A DNA stretch of 64,000 bases. Origin: Agromyces cavernae (GTDB taxonomy: Bacteria > Actinomycetota > Actinomycetes > Actinomycetales > Microbacteriaceae). Below, piece by piece: positions 1 to 8,170 of this stretch. The notes beneath the pieces were generated by a model that saw only the letters and a program-made list of their open reading frames with translations, was not told where the DNA came from and made no database searches. The DNA lies in assembly GCF_021044935.1 (NCBI RefSeq), contig NZ_JAJNMP010000004.1:62001-126000 (forward strand), read 5' to 3'. The first letter of the stretch is position 1. Every line of letters begins with the position of its first letter. Made by a program: the position numbers and the translations under genes.

Positions 1-52
1 CGATCACGTCGACCGTGCGCGTCACGTCGCGCGCCTCGAGGAGAACGCTCAC
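1..52 (-). CDS. ABC transporter ATP-binding protein, N-terminal fragment
   Basis: Only the first 17 codons lie in the window; the gene runs off the left edge. The fragment begins GTG at 50-52 and reads V-S-V-L-L-E-A-R-D-V-T-R-T-V, the usual opening of a MacB/LolD-type ATPase. Its GTG overlaps the TGA of the upstream adaptor gene by four bases (GTGA), so the two are probably translationally coupled. Adaptor followed by ATPase is the normal order of MacAB-like export systems. The ATPase call is inferred from the opening residues and context; no Walker motif is visible. Confidence 0.55.
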   Translation of the reverse strand, partial: MSVLLEARDVTRTVDVI

Positions 53-1095
53 TTGCCCTCCATGCAGACGGTCGCGCCGTCGGGCCCGGTCGTGCAGGCG
101 GCCTCGGGAACCGCCGGCGCGCCGGGCACGAACTGCAGCACGGTGTCGCCCTCGGCGAGGCCCTCCACGATCTCGACCTGCGAGCCGTCGGTGAGCCCCA
201 GCTTCACGGGCTGTTCACGGTGTGCACCGTCGGCATCGACGAGCCACACGAGACCCGTCTCGGCTCCGCCCTCCACTGCCGTCGTGGGAACGATGAGCAC
301 GTTCTCCGCGGCGCCCGCTGCGATCGTCACCTGAGCCGCGAGACCCGCGAAGACGCGGACCTCGGCGGGAACACGGCAGGTCACCGTCGCCGCACCGCCG
401 GTACCCGCACCGGCCCCTGCGGCGCCGTCGCCGTTGCCGTCGCCCTCGCCCGCGCCGTTCAGCGGCGTCGTGATCGCGAGACCGGTGCATGCGAACGGCG
501 CGGGTCCGCCGCTGATCTCGACCTGCGCCTCACTCGGCTGCTGCTTCAACCGGTACTGGAGTGCGGGCGCGATCGAGGCCGTGACGTTGAAGGTCGGCGG
601 CGCGACCTTACCCGAGACCTGGCCGACGGTGATCGGCTGCCCGGGGAGCACATCGAGCGACGAGAGCACACCCGAGGCGGGTGCGAACACCTTCTCGAAG
701 TGGTGGCCGGGCTCGGGCGGGGTAATGACGGGCGCACCTTCGGGACCGGTCGTGGTGATCGGCTCGGGCTGGTCGACGACCTTGATGTCGAACAGCTTGT
801 CGCCGGCCTGCACCTGTTGGCCGACCTTCGCGAACACCTCGTCGACCGTGCCGTTGCCCGTCGCCTTGACCGACACCGCGGTATCGGCATTGACGGTGCC
901 CGTGAGCACGACGTCGTTCGCGATCGAGCCTCGCGCGACGGGTGTCGTCGCCTCCTCGACCGTTCCCGTCGGGTATGCCGTCTGCGGATCCTCAGCGCGG
1001 TCGGGGAAGAACGCCAGCTTCGCAAGCGCGACGGCGATCACCGCCGCCAGCACGATCCGGATGCTCGGGAAGATCCATTTCCGCCAGACGCCCAC
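49..1095 (-). CDS. HlyD-family efflux adaptor (membrane fusion protein)
   Basis: Predicted periplasmic adaptor-like subunit of an ABC exporter (348 residues). A basic N-terminus is followed by one transmembrane segment at about residues 12-35, then a barrel-sandwich hybrid half around V-F-A-K-V-G-Q-Q-V and a second half around P-A-S-G-V-L-S-S-L. A Gly/Ala/Asp-rich insertion is near residue 220, and the C-terminal beta-barrel contains L-I-V-P-T-T-A-V. The GTG start at 1095 is chosen because AAGGAG lies just upstream. The open frame continues 30 codons further, but that extension is Arg/Ser/Pro-rich and precedes the transmembrane segment implausibly. It is coupled to the ATPase gene by a GTGA overlap. 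The transported substrate is unknown. Confidence 0.8.
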   Translation of the reverse strand: MGVWRKWIFPSIRIVLAAVIAVALAKLAFFPDRAEDPQTAYPTGTVEEATTPVARGSIANDVVLTGTVNADTAVSVKATGNGTVDEVFAKVGQQVQAGDKLFDIKVVDQPEPITTTGPEGAPVITPPEPGHHFEKVFAPASGVLSSLDVLPGQPITVGQVSGKVAPPTFNVTASIAPALQYRLKQQPSEAQVEISGGPAPFACTGLAITTPLNGAGEGDGNGDGAAGAGAGTGGAATVTCRVPAEVRVFAGLAAQVTIAAGAAENVLIVPTTAVEGGAETGLVWLVDADGAHREQPVKLGLTDGSQVEIVEGLAEGDTVLQFVPGAPAVPEAACTTGPDGATVCMEGK

Positions 1096-1158
1096 TGCGC
1101 TCCTTCGTTCGGGTCGCCCGACGGAGGGAAGGGTGTCGGGCTCGCTCAACCATAGAGA

Positions 1159-1176
1159 CCGGAGACCAGTCTCCGG
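1159..1176. promoter_or_regulatory. Palindrome upstream of the efflux adaptor operon
   Basis: CCGGAGAC-CA-GTCTCCGG is a perfect 8-bp inverted repeat with a 2-base centre, 64 bases before the chosen adaptor start and 82 bases past the RNase J stop. It could be an operator for the efflux operon or the stem of an RNase J terminator. There is no T-run, so I favour an operator only slightly. Confidence 0.4.
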
Positions 1177-1257
1177 AAGCCTCATCGGGGACGAATCGGG
1201 GGCTTCCCTGATCCATCCGCCGGAGCGAGCGCGGGGTAGCCCGCGCCCGGCTCGGCC

Positions 1258-2934
1258 TCACGCCTCGATGACGAGCGGAACGAGCATCGGGCGACGACGC
1301 AGGCGACGGTTCACCCACGTGCCGAGCGTGCGCCGCACGAGTTGCGAGAGCGCGTGCGAGTCGCGAACGCCGTTGTGCGCGGCATCGGCCAGCGCTGCGA
1401 TGATCTTCGGCTTCACGTCCTCGAACACGGCGTCGTCTTCGGCGAAGCCGCGCGCGTGGATCTCGGGGCCGGAGATGACGCGGCCGGTCGAGGCGTCGAC
1501 CACGACGATGACCGAGATGAAGCCCTCCTCGCCCAGGATGCGGCGATCCTTCAGGTCGGCATCGGTGATCTCGCCGACCGTGGAGCCGTCGACGTAGACG
1601 AATCCGAGGTCGAGCTGGCCGACCACGCGCACCTCGCCGTCGCGGAGGTCGTACACCGTGCCGTTCTCGCCGATGAACGTGTTGCGCTCGGGGATGCCCG
1701 TTTCCTGGGCGAGCTTCGCGTTGGCGAAGAGATGACGGTATTCGCCGTGGATCGGCAGCACGTTCTTCGGTTTCAGGATGTTGTAGCAGTAGAGCAGCTC
1801 ACCTGCCGCCGCGTGGCCTGACACATGCACCTTCGCATTGCCCTTGTGCACCACGTTCGCGCCGAGCTTCGTGAGCCCGTCGATGACGCGGTACACGGCG
1901 TTCTCGTTGCCCGGGATCAGGCTCGACGCGAGGATGACCGTGTCGCCCTCGCCGATCTCGATCTGGTGGTCGCGGTTCGCCATGCGGCTCAGCACCGCCA
2001 TGGGCTCGCCCTGCGAACCGGTCGACATGTAGACGATGCGATCGTCGGGGATGTCGCCCGCCTTCTTGTAGTCGACGAGCACGCCCTCGGGCACCTGGAG
2101 GTAGCCGAGATCGGCCGCGATGGTCATGTTGCGCACCATCGAGCGGCCGAGCAGGGCGACTCGCCGCCCGTTCGCGTGGGCGGCGTGGAGCACCTGCTGC
2201 ACGCGATGCACGTGGCTCGAGAAGCTGGCCACGACGACCTTGTTCGTGGCCCGCGAGATCACCTGGTCGAGCACGGGGCCGATGTCCTTCTCGAGCGGGG
2301 TGAAGCCCGGGACATCCGCGTTCGTCGAATCGACCATGAACAGGTCGACGCCCGCCTCGCCGAGACGCGCGAACTCGCGCAGGTCGGTGAGCCGTCCGTC
2401 GAGGGGCAGTTGGTCCATCTTGAAGTCGCCGGTGGCGAGCACCGTGCCCGCGTCGGTCTTGATGGCCACGGCGAGTGCGTCGGGGATCGAGTGGTTGACG
2501 GCCACGAACTCCAGGCCGAAGGGGCCGAGCCGCTCATGCTGGCCCTCTTTCACCGTGAGGCTGTAGGGCTGGATGCGGTGCTCCTTCAGCTTCGCCTCGA
2601 CGAGAGCGAGCGTGAGCTGCGAACCGATCAGCGGGATGTCGCCGCGAAGCTTCAGGAGGTACGGCACCGAGCCGATGTGGTCCTCGTGCCCGTGTGTCAG
2701 GACCACTCCGACGATGTCGTCGAGCCGGTCGCGCAAGAATCCGAAGTCGGGCAGGATCAGGTCGACGCCGGGCTGGTGCTCCTCGGGGAACAGCACGCCG
2801 CAGTCGACGATGAGGATCTTGCCGTCGATCTCGAAGCTCGTCATGTTGCGGCCCACTTCGCCAAGGCCGCCGATGGGGATGATGCGCAGGGTTCCGGCCT
2901 CGATCGGGGCAGGGTCGATGACGACGTCGGACAT
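1258..2934 (-). CDS. rnj: Ribonuclease J
   Basis: RNase J is a metallo-beta-lactamase/beta-CASP nuclease with 5'-exo and endonuclease activity in mRNA turnover and rRNA maturation. The 558-residue product has the expected length. G-G-L-G-E-V-G-R-N (residues 22-30) and the zinc motif H-G-H-E-D-H (81-86) are visible, followed by a beta-CASP region with G-S-Q-G-E-P and a later H-V-S-G-H-A. The ATG at 2934 is preceded by AGGAGG at good spacing. dapA lies directly upstream on the same strand, the conserved actinobacterial dapA-rnj arrangement. Confidence 0.97.
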   Translation of the reverse strand: MSDVVIDPAPIEAGTLRIIPIGGLGEVGRNMTSFEIDGKILIVDCGVLFPEEHQPGVDLILPDFGFLRDRLDDIVGVVLTHGHEDHIGSVPYLLKLRGDIPLIGSQLTLALVEAKLKEHRIQPYSLTVKEGQHERLGPFGLEFVAVNHSIPDALAVAIKTDAGTVLATGDFKMDQLPLDGRLTDLREFARLGEAGVDLFMVDSTNADVPGFTPLEKDIGPVLDQVISRATNKVVVASFSSHVHRVQQVLHAAHANGRRVALLGRSMVRNMTIAADLGYLQVPEGVLVDYKKAGDIPDDRIVYMSTGSQGEPMAVLSRMANRDHQIEIGEGDTVILASSLIPGNENAVYRVIDGLTKLGANVVHKGNAKVHVSGHAAAGELLYCYNILKPKNVLPIHGEYRHLFANAKLAQETGIPERNTFIGENGTVYDLRDGEVRVVGQLDLGFVYVDGSTVGEITDADLKDRRILGEEGFISVIVVVDASTGRVISGPEIHARGFAEDDAVFEDVKPKIIAALADAAHNGVRDSHALSQLVRRTLGTWVNRRLRRRPMLVPLVIEA

Positions 2935-3044
2935 GAAGTCCTCCTTCTGTTCGCGGTGTTCAGTTCGGTGCGACGACCGGGCGTCGCGGATGTCTCGTGG
3001 TCTTCGCTGTCGCGGGCGGCCGCCAGGCCGTCGGCCGCTCGAGC

Positions 3045-4019
3045 TCAGCGTGTGGTGCCGGCGACCTTCGGCAGGGCGCCGCCGGCGGCGGCGTTGCGGT
3101 CCGGGCGGAACCGATGGAAGTCGACCCCGGGGATGCCCTGCACGAGGTCGATCTCGTCTTCGATGAGCGCCGCCTCCCACTCCTCGGGGCCGACGAGCGG
3201 CAGTCGCACGCGCGGGCTGGAGATGCGGCCGAGGCCGTGAAGGATGTACTTCGCCGCGACCGTGCCCGGGACATGCGTCATCACGGCGCGCACGAGCGGT
3301 TCGAGCCGCTGGTGCTCGGCGGTCGCGGTCGCGAGGTCGCCGCGGTTCACGGCGTCGACGATCGTGCGGTACGGGGCCGGGGCGATGTTCGCCGTGACGC
3401 CGATGAGGCCCGTGGCCCCGATCGACAGGTGCGGGAGCACGTTCGCGTCGTCGCCCGAGAAGTACATGAGGTCGGTCTGGTTGAGCACCCGGCTGACCTC
3501 GGAGAAGTCGCCCTTCGCGTCCTTGATCGCCAGGATGTTCGGGTGCTTCGCGAGGCGCAGGATCGTCTCGTACTTGATCGGCACGCCCGTGCGACCCGGG
3601 ATGTCGTAGAGGATGACGGGCAGGTCGGTCGCGTCGGCGACGAGCCGGAAATGCGTGAGGATGCCCGCCTGCGTCGGCTTGTTGTAATACGGCGTCACGA
3701 TCATGATGCCGTCGGCACCGACCTGTTCGGAGTGCTTGTAGAGCTCGATCGCGTGTGCCGTCTCGTTCGAGCCGCCACCGGTGATGATCTTCGCGCGGCC
3801 TGCGGCGACGTCTTTGCCGACCTCGACCAGTCGGATCTTCTCGGGGTCGGTCAGGGTCGAGGTCTCACCCGTGGTGCCGGTGACGACGATGCCGTCGGCA
3901 CCCGCCGTGATGACGTCGTCGATGTGCTTCTCGACCCCCGGCCAATCGACCTCGCCGTCAGCCGTCATCGGCGTGACGAGCGCGACGAGCACTTGTCCGA
4001 AGGGGTTCTCTTGAGTCAC
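3045..4019 (-). CDS. dapA: 4-hydroxy-tetrahydrodipicolinate synthase
   Basis: Condenses pyruvate with aspartate semialdehyde, the first committed step of lysine and diaminopimelate synthesis. The product is 324 residues, normal for the family. Visible motifs are G-T-T-G-E at 48-52, the Tyr-containing Y-D-I-P-G-R-T-G region at 138-145 and the Schiff-base lysine in A-I-K-D (Lys166). The GTG start at 4019 is chosen because homologues begin here and a TACGCT box lies 7 bases upstream, suggesting a leaderless message. The gene is followed by rnj. Confidence 0.96.
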   Translation of the reverse strand: MTQENPFGQVLVALVTPMTADGEVDWPGVEKHIDDVITAGADGIVVTGTTGETSTLTDPEKIRLVEVGKDVAAGRAKIITGGGSNETAHAIELYKHSEQVGADGIMIVTPYYNKPTQAGILTHFRLVADATDLPVILYDIPGRTGVPIKYETILRLAKHPNILAIKDAKGDFSEVSRVLNQTDLMYFSGDDANVLPHLSIGATGLIGVTANIAPAPYRTIVDAVNRGDLATATAEHQRLEPLVRAVMTHVPGTVAAKYILHGLGRISSPRVRLPLVGPEEWEAALIEDEIDLVQGIPGVDFHRFRPDRNAAAGGALPKVAGTTR

Positions 4020-4026
4020 GCCCACC

Positions 4027-4032
4027 AGCGTA
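4027..4032 (-). promoter_or_regulatory. Putative -10 box of dapA (leaderless)
   Basis: TACGCT on the minus strand lies 7 bases before the dapA GTG. With this spacing, transcription would begin at or next to the start codon. It is one of the window's repeated TANNNT-N6/7-start arrangements. Confidence 0.5.
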
Positions 4033-4107
4033 TCGGTTGCCTCCCGCTCCGCGTGGCCCACACCGTCGGCGACCGCGCGGGCCGCGTCAACCGCGCAGAC
4101 CGCGCTG

Positions 4108-4193
4108 CTCCGGAATGTCGGATGCCTCGGCGACACGCCGCGCGGTGTGCCAGGCGCTCCGGCGTGGCCGACGGGACATCCGACATTCCGGAG
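4108..4193. repeat. Large hairpin element, copy A
   Basis: A perfect 17-bp inverted repeat, CTCCGGAATGTCGGATG at 4108-4124 and its complement at 4177-4193, encloses 52 bases. It lies just past the stop of the AbiEi/DUF559 gene. A related element (copy B, 5180-5263) lies on the other side of that gene. Both share a TCCGRAATGTCGGA core and some of the inner sequence. It may be a non-autonomous repeat or a strong terminator; see findings. Confidence 0.7.
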
Positions 4194-4208
4194 GCCGCCC
4201 ACGCAGGT

Positions 4209-5048
4209 TCAGCGATTCAGGTGCACGCCTCGGTCGATCGTCGTCAGAACAGCCGCCAGGACGGTCGGCCAATCGTGCACGATCAGGGCGTAATCGAACC
4301 TGAGCGTCGAGTACCCGAGGCCGGCGGCGATCGCGTCCCGCACGAGATCCCTGTGTCGCTTGGGCGGCGCATCGTGGTTCGGCTTGCCGTCGACCTCGAG
4401 GATCAGCCGGTCGCCGAGCACGAAGTCGACCCGGCCGACCCCACCGATCACGACCTGCGAGACGAGGTCGATGCCGTGCTCGCGCAAACGGAATCGCAAG
4501 AGCGACTCGAGACCGCTGTCAGCGTCCTCGCGCGCGAACCCGAGCATCCACCGTGCCGATGCCGGAAGGCGGGCGCTGAGCCGTTCAAGCATGATCGGGG
4601 TGAGCCGCCGCTGGCGAAGCGCGGACTCGAGCGTCACGAAGAAGCTCTCGGCCCCGCCGCAGCGATACACCTGCACGAGCATCGTCACGATGCCCGTGCG
4701 CCGGCCGAGCTCGCATCGCGCGACGCGATGCGTGCGGCATCGGCAGCCCGGATGGACGTGCACGCGATCCTTCGCGCCGACCGCCACATGCACCGCATCG
4801 CTCTCGTCGAGCACCCAGAGTCCCAGCATCCGCGCGGCCGACACGCACGCCGGCATGCCGCCGTGCGCGGCCGCAACGACCACGGGCGATGGTGCACCCG
4901 GCAACGCCCACACGCCCTGCCGCACGCGCACGATCGCCGCCCCACGCGACGCGATGCGAATGTCGTGCTGGCCCACCCCAGCGCCGAGCAGGTCGCTCGT
5001 GCGCGCAATCGATCGCCCGTTGAACGCATTGCGGATGGCGGCATGCAC
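4209..5048 (-). CDS. AbiEi-like / DUF559 domain protein
   Basis: About 279 residues. The N-terminal part (R-T-S-D-L-L followed by Q-G-V-W-A-L-P) resembles the winged-helix domain of AbiEi-family antitoxins. The C-terminal 90 residues match the DUF559/Vsr-like endonuclease fold: V-D-F-V-L-G, then L-I-L-E-V-D-G-K and R-D-L-V-R-D. No AbiEii-type toxin gene is adjacent, so a complete type IV toxin-antitoxin pair is not supported. The GTG at 5048 is a tentative start because the frame stays open upstream through non-coding-looking sequence. Hairpin elements flank the gene, suggesting it is a mobile or recently inserted unit between dapA and folA. Its biochemical role is unknown. Confidence 0.7.
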   Translation of the reverse strand: MHAAIRNAFNGRSIARTSDLLGAGVGQHDIRIASRGAAIVRVRQGVWALPGAPSPVVVAAAHGGMPACVSAARMLGLWVLDESDAVHVAVGAKDRVHVHPGCRCRTHRVARCELGRRTGIVTMLVQVYRCGGAESFFVTLESALRQRRLTPIMLERLSARLPASARWMLGFAREDADSGLESLLRFRLREHGIDLVSQVVIGGVGRVDFVLGDRLILEVDGKPNHDAPPKRHRDLVRDAIAAGLGYSTLRFDYALIVHDWPTVLAAVLTTIDRGVHLNR

Positions 5049-5179
5049 CCGCCAACCGTGCCACCCGGCGCCCCGTCGTGACCGCGCACCGCGGCAACGG
5101 TGGACGTTCGATCGTGGTTGTTCCGATGGGGAGGAGGAGTCGCCCACTGGGTTCGCGGACGGAATCGCGGGGTCATTCC

Positions 5180-5263
5180 TCCGAAATGTCGGAGGCTTCG
5201 CAGGACACGCCGACGAGACGCCCTGGTGCACAGCGTGTCGCGCACCTCGTCCGACATTTCGGA
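5180..5263. repeat. Large hairpin element, copy B
   Basis: TCCGAAATGTCGGA (5180-5193) and its exact complement (5250-5263) enclose 56 bases. The element lies in the 262-base gap between folA and the AbiEi/DUF559 gene; I see no other gene in this gap. Its inner sequence partly matches copy A in both orientations, for example GACACGCCG near the left arm and GCGTGTCGC near the right. Confidence 0.65.
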
Positions 5264-5310
5264 TGCGTGCGAGGAGGTGCGGCCCGAAGTGGGCGCCTCC
5301 GTCCGAGGCG

Positions 5311-5865
5311 TCAGTCGCGGGTGTAGGTGCGGAAGCGGTATCCGATGCCGCTGCGAGAGGCATGCGCCCCGACCTCGGGATCGGAACCGGCGAGTCGCCA
5401 GCTGAGGTCGATCGAAGGAGCGAAGGTGTCGCCGTCGACCGCGAGATCGAGTTCGGTGACCTCGATTCGATCAGCTCGGTCGATGACGCGAGTGAAGAGC
5501 TCGGCCCCGCCGATCACCCAGATCCATTCGGGGTCGGATGACCCTGCCAGCGCCAGTGCGTCGTCGATCGAGCCCACGCGCACGGCGCCCTCGGCCGCCC
5601 ACTCGGGGTTGCGGCTGACGACGACGTTCGTACGCCCGGGCAGCGGGCGGAACCGCGGCGGCAGCGACTCCCAGGTCTTGCGGCCCATCACCACGGGACT
5701 GCCGAGCGTCGCCTGCTTGAAATGCGCGAGGTCTTCTGGGACGTGCCAGGGCATCGCGCCGCCAGCACCGATCACGCCGCCGTGCGCTTCGGCCCAGATC
5801 AGGCCGATGCGGGGCGCGGCGGCGCCTTCGGACTGCGGCGAGGCATCGGTGTTCACGTGGCTCAC
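5311..5865 (-). CDS. folA: Dihydrofolate reductase
   Basis: Reduces dihydrofolate to tetrahydrofolate with NADPH, regenerating the cofactor oxidised by ThyA. The 184-residue product shows the substrate loop [11 protein letters not shown], then [11 protein letters not shown] and the NADPH-binding W-V-I-G-G-A-E-L-F. The first GTG at 5865 overlaps the thyA TGA (GTGA), implying coupled translation; a second GTG four codons later is also possible. The short N-terminal extension before I-G-L-I-W-A is unremarkable. Confidence 0.95.
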   Translation of the reverse strand: MSHVNTDASPQSEGAAAPRIGLIWAEAHGGVIGAGGAMPWHVPEDLAHFKQATLGSPVVMGRKTWESLPPRFRPLPGRTNVVVSRNPEWAAEGAVRVGSIDDALALAGSSDPEWIWVIGGAELFTRVIDRADRIEVTELDLAVDGDTFAPSIDLSWRLAGSDPEVGAHASRSGIGYRFRTYTRD

Positions 5866-6671
5866 ACCGCGACGGCGGCGCGGATCGCCGGGTGGTGCTG
5901 GTACCCCTCGACGACGAAGTCGTCGTACTCGTAGTCGAAGATCGACTCGGGCGTGCGGGCGAACCGCAGGGTCGGCGCCGGGTAGGGGTCGCGTGAGAGC
6001 TGCTCGCGCACCTGATCGACGTGGTTGTCGTAGATGTGGCAGTCGCCGCCCGTCCACACGAAGTCGCCGACCTCGAGCCCGGTCTGCGCCGCGACCATGT
6101 GCGTGAGCAGTGCGTAGGAGGCGATGTTGAACGGGACGCCGAGGAACAGGTCGGCGCTGCGCTGGTACAGCTGGCACGAGAGCCTGCCGTCGGCGACGTA
6201 GAACTGGAAGAGCGCGTGGCATGGCGCGAGCGCCATGTCGGGGATGTCGGCGGGGTTCCACGCCGAGACGATGAGCCGACGCGAGTCGGGGTTCACGCGG
6301 ATCTGCTCGACCACATCGGCGATCTGGTCGATGACCTCGCCCGACGGCGTCGGCCAGGAACGCCACTGCACGCCGTAGACGGGGCCGAGTTCGCCCGAGG
6401 CGTCGGCCCACTCGTCCCAGATCGTGACGCCGTGCTGGCGCAGCCAGCCCACATTCGACGAGCCCTGCAGGAACCACAGCAACTCGTAGGCGATCGACCT
6501 GAAGTGCACGCGCTTCGTCGTGATGAGCGGGAAGCCCTCGGACAGGTCGAACCGCAGCTGCCGCCCGAACACGCTGCGCGTGCCCGTGCCGGTGCGATCG
6601 CCCTTGACGGCCCCGTGCTCGAGCACGTCGCGCAGCAGGTCTTCGTACGGGGTGGGAATCGTCTCGGACAT
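5862..6671 (-). CDS. thyA: Thymidylate synthase
   Basis: Converts dUMP to dTMP using methylene-tetrahydrofolate. The 269-residue length is typical of ThyA. R-T-G-T-G-T lies near residue 26, the catalytic cysteine is in A-P-C-H (Cys151), and Q-L-Y-Q-R-S-A-D and D-C-H-I-Y are present. It forms a coupled operon with folA downstream. The ATG at 6671 has a TAGCCT box 7 bases upstream and no clear Shine-Dalgarno sequence, consistent with a leaderless message. Confidence 0.97.
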   Translation of the reverse strand: MSETIPTPYEDLLRDVLEHGAVKGDRTGTGTRSVFGRQLRFDLSEGFPLITTKRVHFRSIAYELLWFLQGSSNVGWLRQHGVTIWDEWADASGELGPVYGVQWRSWPTPSGEVIDQIADVVEQIRVNPDSRRLIVSAWNPADIPDMALAPCHALFQFYVADGRLSCQLYQRSADLFLGVPFNIASYALLTHMVAAQTGLEVGDFVWTGGDCHIYDNHVDQVREQLSRDPYPAPTLRFARTPESIFDYEYDDFVVEGYQHHPAIRAAVAV

Positions 6672-6678
6672 CGAATCA

Positions 6679-6684
6679 AGGCTA
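6679..6684 (-). promoter_or_regulatory. Putative -10 box of thyA-folA (leaderless)
   Basis: TAGCCT on the minus strand, 7 bases before the thyA ATG. Confidence 0.5.
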
Positions 6685-6761
6685 ACGCCGTCGAGGGGGG
6701 CTGCGGATGTCCCACGCCCGTCATCGTCCGTCACACTCGCGACGCCCGCCGTCGGCGAGCC

Positions 6762-6767
6762 TACGCT
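6762..6767 (+). promoter_or_regulatory. Putative -10 box of the thioredoxin-like gene
   Basis: TACGCT on the plus strand, 7 bases before the ATG at 6775. It shares the 103-base gap with the divergent thyA promoter. Confidence 0.5.
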
Positions 6768-6774
6768 CTGATCC

Positions 6775-7218
6775 ATGGACTGGCTGGCAGCGCTCGCGGT
6801 CGGCGCCGTGCTCGTCGCGGCGGCGACGGCGACGGGGTTGCTCTGGCAGTCGCGCCAGGGCCGCGCGCATGCCGGATCGGGTGAACGCGTGCGCTCCGCC
6901 GAGCTCGGTCCCGTCACCTTCGGCGACGCGGCGACCATCGTGCAGTTCTCGACGGAGTTCTGCGCCAAGTGCCCCGCGACGGCGCGGCTGCTCCACTCGA
7001 TCGCGGGCGACGCGCACGGGACCCGGCACGTCGAGATCGACCTGACCCGGCGCGCCGACCTCGCACGCAGGTTCGATGTCACGCAGACGCCGACGACCCT
7101 GCTCCTCGACGCCGACGGCATCGTGCGAGCCCGGTTCAGCGGAGCTCCGCACGCGCACGCGGTGCGCGCCGAACTCGATGAGATCCTCGGGAGGCATCAT
7201 GTCGGAACCCAGCACTGA
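6775..7218 (+). CDS. Membrane-anchored thioredoxin-family protein
   Basis: A 147-residue protein with an N-terminal transmembrane segment (about residues 4-24), then a thioredoxin fold with redox motif F-C-A-K-C-P near residues 62-67 and the cis-proline region T-Q-T-P-T-T. It probably acts as a thiol-disulfide reductase or resistance protein outside the membrane. The next gene (DUF4395) overlaps its end by 20 bases, so the two are co-translated. Thioredoxin plus DUF4395 is a recurrent actinobacterial pair whose role is not established to my knowledge. Confidence 0.85.
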   Translation: MDWLAALAVGAVLVAAATATGLLWQSRQGRAHAGSGERVRSAELGPVTFGDAATIVQFSTEFCAKCPATARLLHSIAGDAHGTRHVEIDLTRRADLARRFDVTQTPTTLLLDADGIVRARFSGAPHAHAVRAELDEILGRHHVGTQH

Positions 7219-7687
7219 GCAGCAGGTCGGCGCCGGCACGGGAGCGCCCGGGATCGACCCGCGCGGTCCCCGCTTCGGCGCGGGCATCACCGCCGTCCTC
7301 CTGCTCGTCACCGTCGTACTCGGCGTCGCCGGCGCGTGGGCCGCGGCGTTCTGGCTGCTCGTCGCCGCCACCGCGCTCTTCGCGTGGGGCGCGTTCGCGG
7401 GCATCCGACGGCACCCCTACGGCCTCCTCTTCGCGAAGCTCGTGCGTCCACGGCTCGCGCCGCCGGCCGAACTCGAGGACCCGCGCCCGCCGACCTTCGC
7501 CCAGGGCGTCGGCTTCGCAGTGGGCCTCGCTGGCGTCCTGCTCGGCGTGCTCGGCGTGCCGTCGGCCGTGCCGATCGCCGCGGGCATCGCGTTCTTCGCC
7601 GCGTTCCTCAATGCGGCCTTCGGCTTCTGCCTCGGCTGCTGGATGTACCTGCTGCTGGTGCGTGCGCGAGTCATCTCCGCCACCTGA
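7199..7687 (+). CDS. DUF4395 family membrane protein
   Basis: A 162-residue protein. An N-terminal tail and G-I-D-P-R-G-P-R-F are followed by about four transmembrane segments (roughly residues 28-48, 50-65, 100-118 and 120-145). The conserved cysteine pair F-C-L-G-C near the C-terminus is a hallmark of this family and could exchange disulfides with the preceding thioredoxin-like protein. The ATG at 7199 follows GGGAGG and sits inside the upstream gene, indicating coupling. Confidence 0.82.
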   Translation: MSEPSTEQQVGAGTGAPGIDPRGPRFGAGITAVLLLVTVVLGVAGAWAAAFWLLVAATALFAWGAFAGIRRHPYGLLFAKLVRPRLAPPAELEDPRPPTFAQGVGFAVGLAGVLLGVLGVPSAVPIAAGIAFFAAFLNAAFGFCLGCWMYLLLVRARVISAT

Positions 7688-7710
7688 CGCCCGGGACATC
7701 CGCCCCCGGC

Positions 7711-7716
7711 TAGGCT
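7711..7716 (+). promoter_or_regulatory. Putative -10 box of the OsmC-epimerase operon
   Basis: TAGGCT lies 28 bases before the OsmC ATG. Unlike the leaderless cases, this leaves a short leader containing a ribosome-binding site, GTGGAGGA. Confidence 0.45.
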
Positions 7717-7744
7717 GGGAGCCCGTCTCGAAGTGGAGGATCCC

Positions 7745-8167
7745 ATGGCGCTCACGAGTGAATCGACCACCATCTGGAGGGGCACGCTCTTCGAAGGGTC
7801 CGGCGATGTCAACCTCGACTCGTCGGGGCTCGCCACCTTCCAGGTGACCTGGGAGGGTCGCTCCGAGGGCGTTGCGAACATGACGAACCCCGAGGAGCTG
7901 CTCGCCGCGGCGCACTCGTCGTGCTTCTCGATGGCGCTCTCACTCGCGCTCGCACAGGCGGGCAATCCGGCCGAGAGCATCCAGACCACTGCCGCGGTGA
8001 CGTTCGAGGCGGGCAAGGGCGTGCTCGGCAGCCACCTGCTCGTGAGCGCGCGCGTCCCCGGAATCACCGAAGCGGAGTTCGAGGCGTTCGCCGACGACGC
8101 GAAGGACAACTGCCCCATCTCGAAGGCCCTCGCGATCCCGATCACGATCGAAGCCGAACTCGCCTGA
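7745..8167 (+). CDS. OsmC-family peroxiredoxin
   Basis: A 140-residue OsmC/Ohr-superfamily protein, expected to reduce organic hydroperoxides. The two conserved cysteines appear in H-S-S-C-F-S-M-A and D-N-C-P-I-S-K-A, the typical spacing for OsmC. The ATG at 7745 is chosen because GTGGAGGA lies just before it; an in-frame ATG four codons upstream would put that site inside the gene. It is followed three bases later by an epimerase gene, so the two form an operon. Confidence 0.92.
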   Translation: MALTSESTTIWRGTLFEGSGDVNLDSSGLATFQVTWEGRSEGVANMTNPEELLAAAHSSCFSMALSLALAQAGNPAESIQTTAAVTFEAGKGVLGSHLLVSARVPGITEAEFEAFADDAKDNCPISKALAIPITIEAELA

Positions 8168-8170
8168 CCG

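Noticed and set aside
1096..1185. Upstream extension of the efflux adaptor
   Set aside because: The extra 30 codons are Arg/Ser/Pro-rich and contain the palindrome; a ribosome-binding site supports the GTG at 1095.
4209..5048. Complete type IV toxin-antitoxin system
   Set aside because: Only an AbiEi-like N-terminus is seen, fused to DUF559; there is no AbiEii nucleotidyltransferase gene on either side.
2997..5081. A 694-codon plus-strand frame over dapA and the DUF559 gene
   Set aside because: It lies antisense to two recognised genes and has typical shadow composition.
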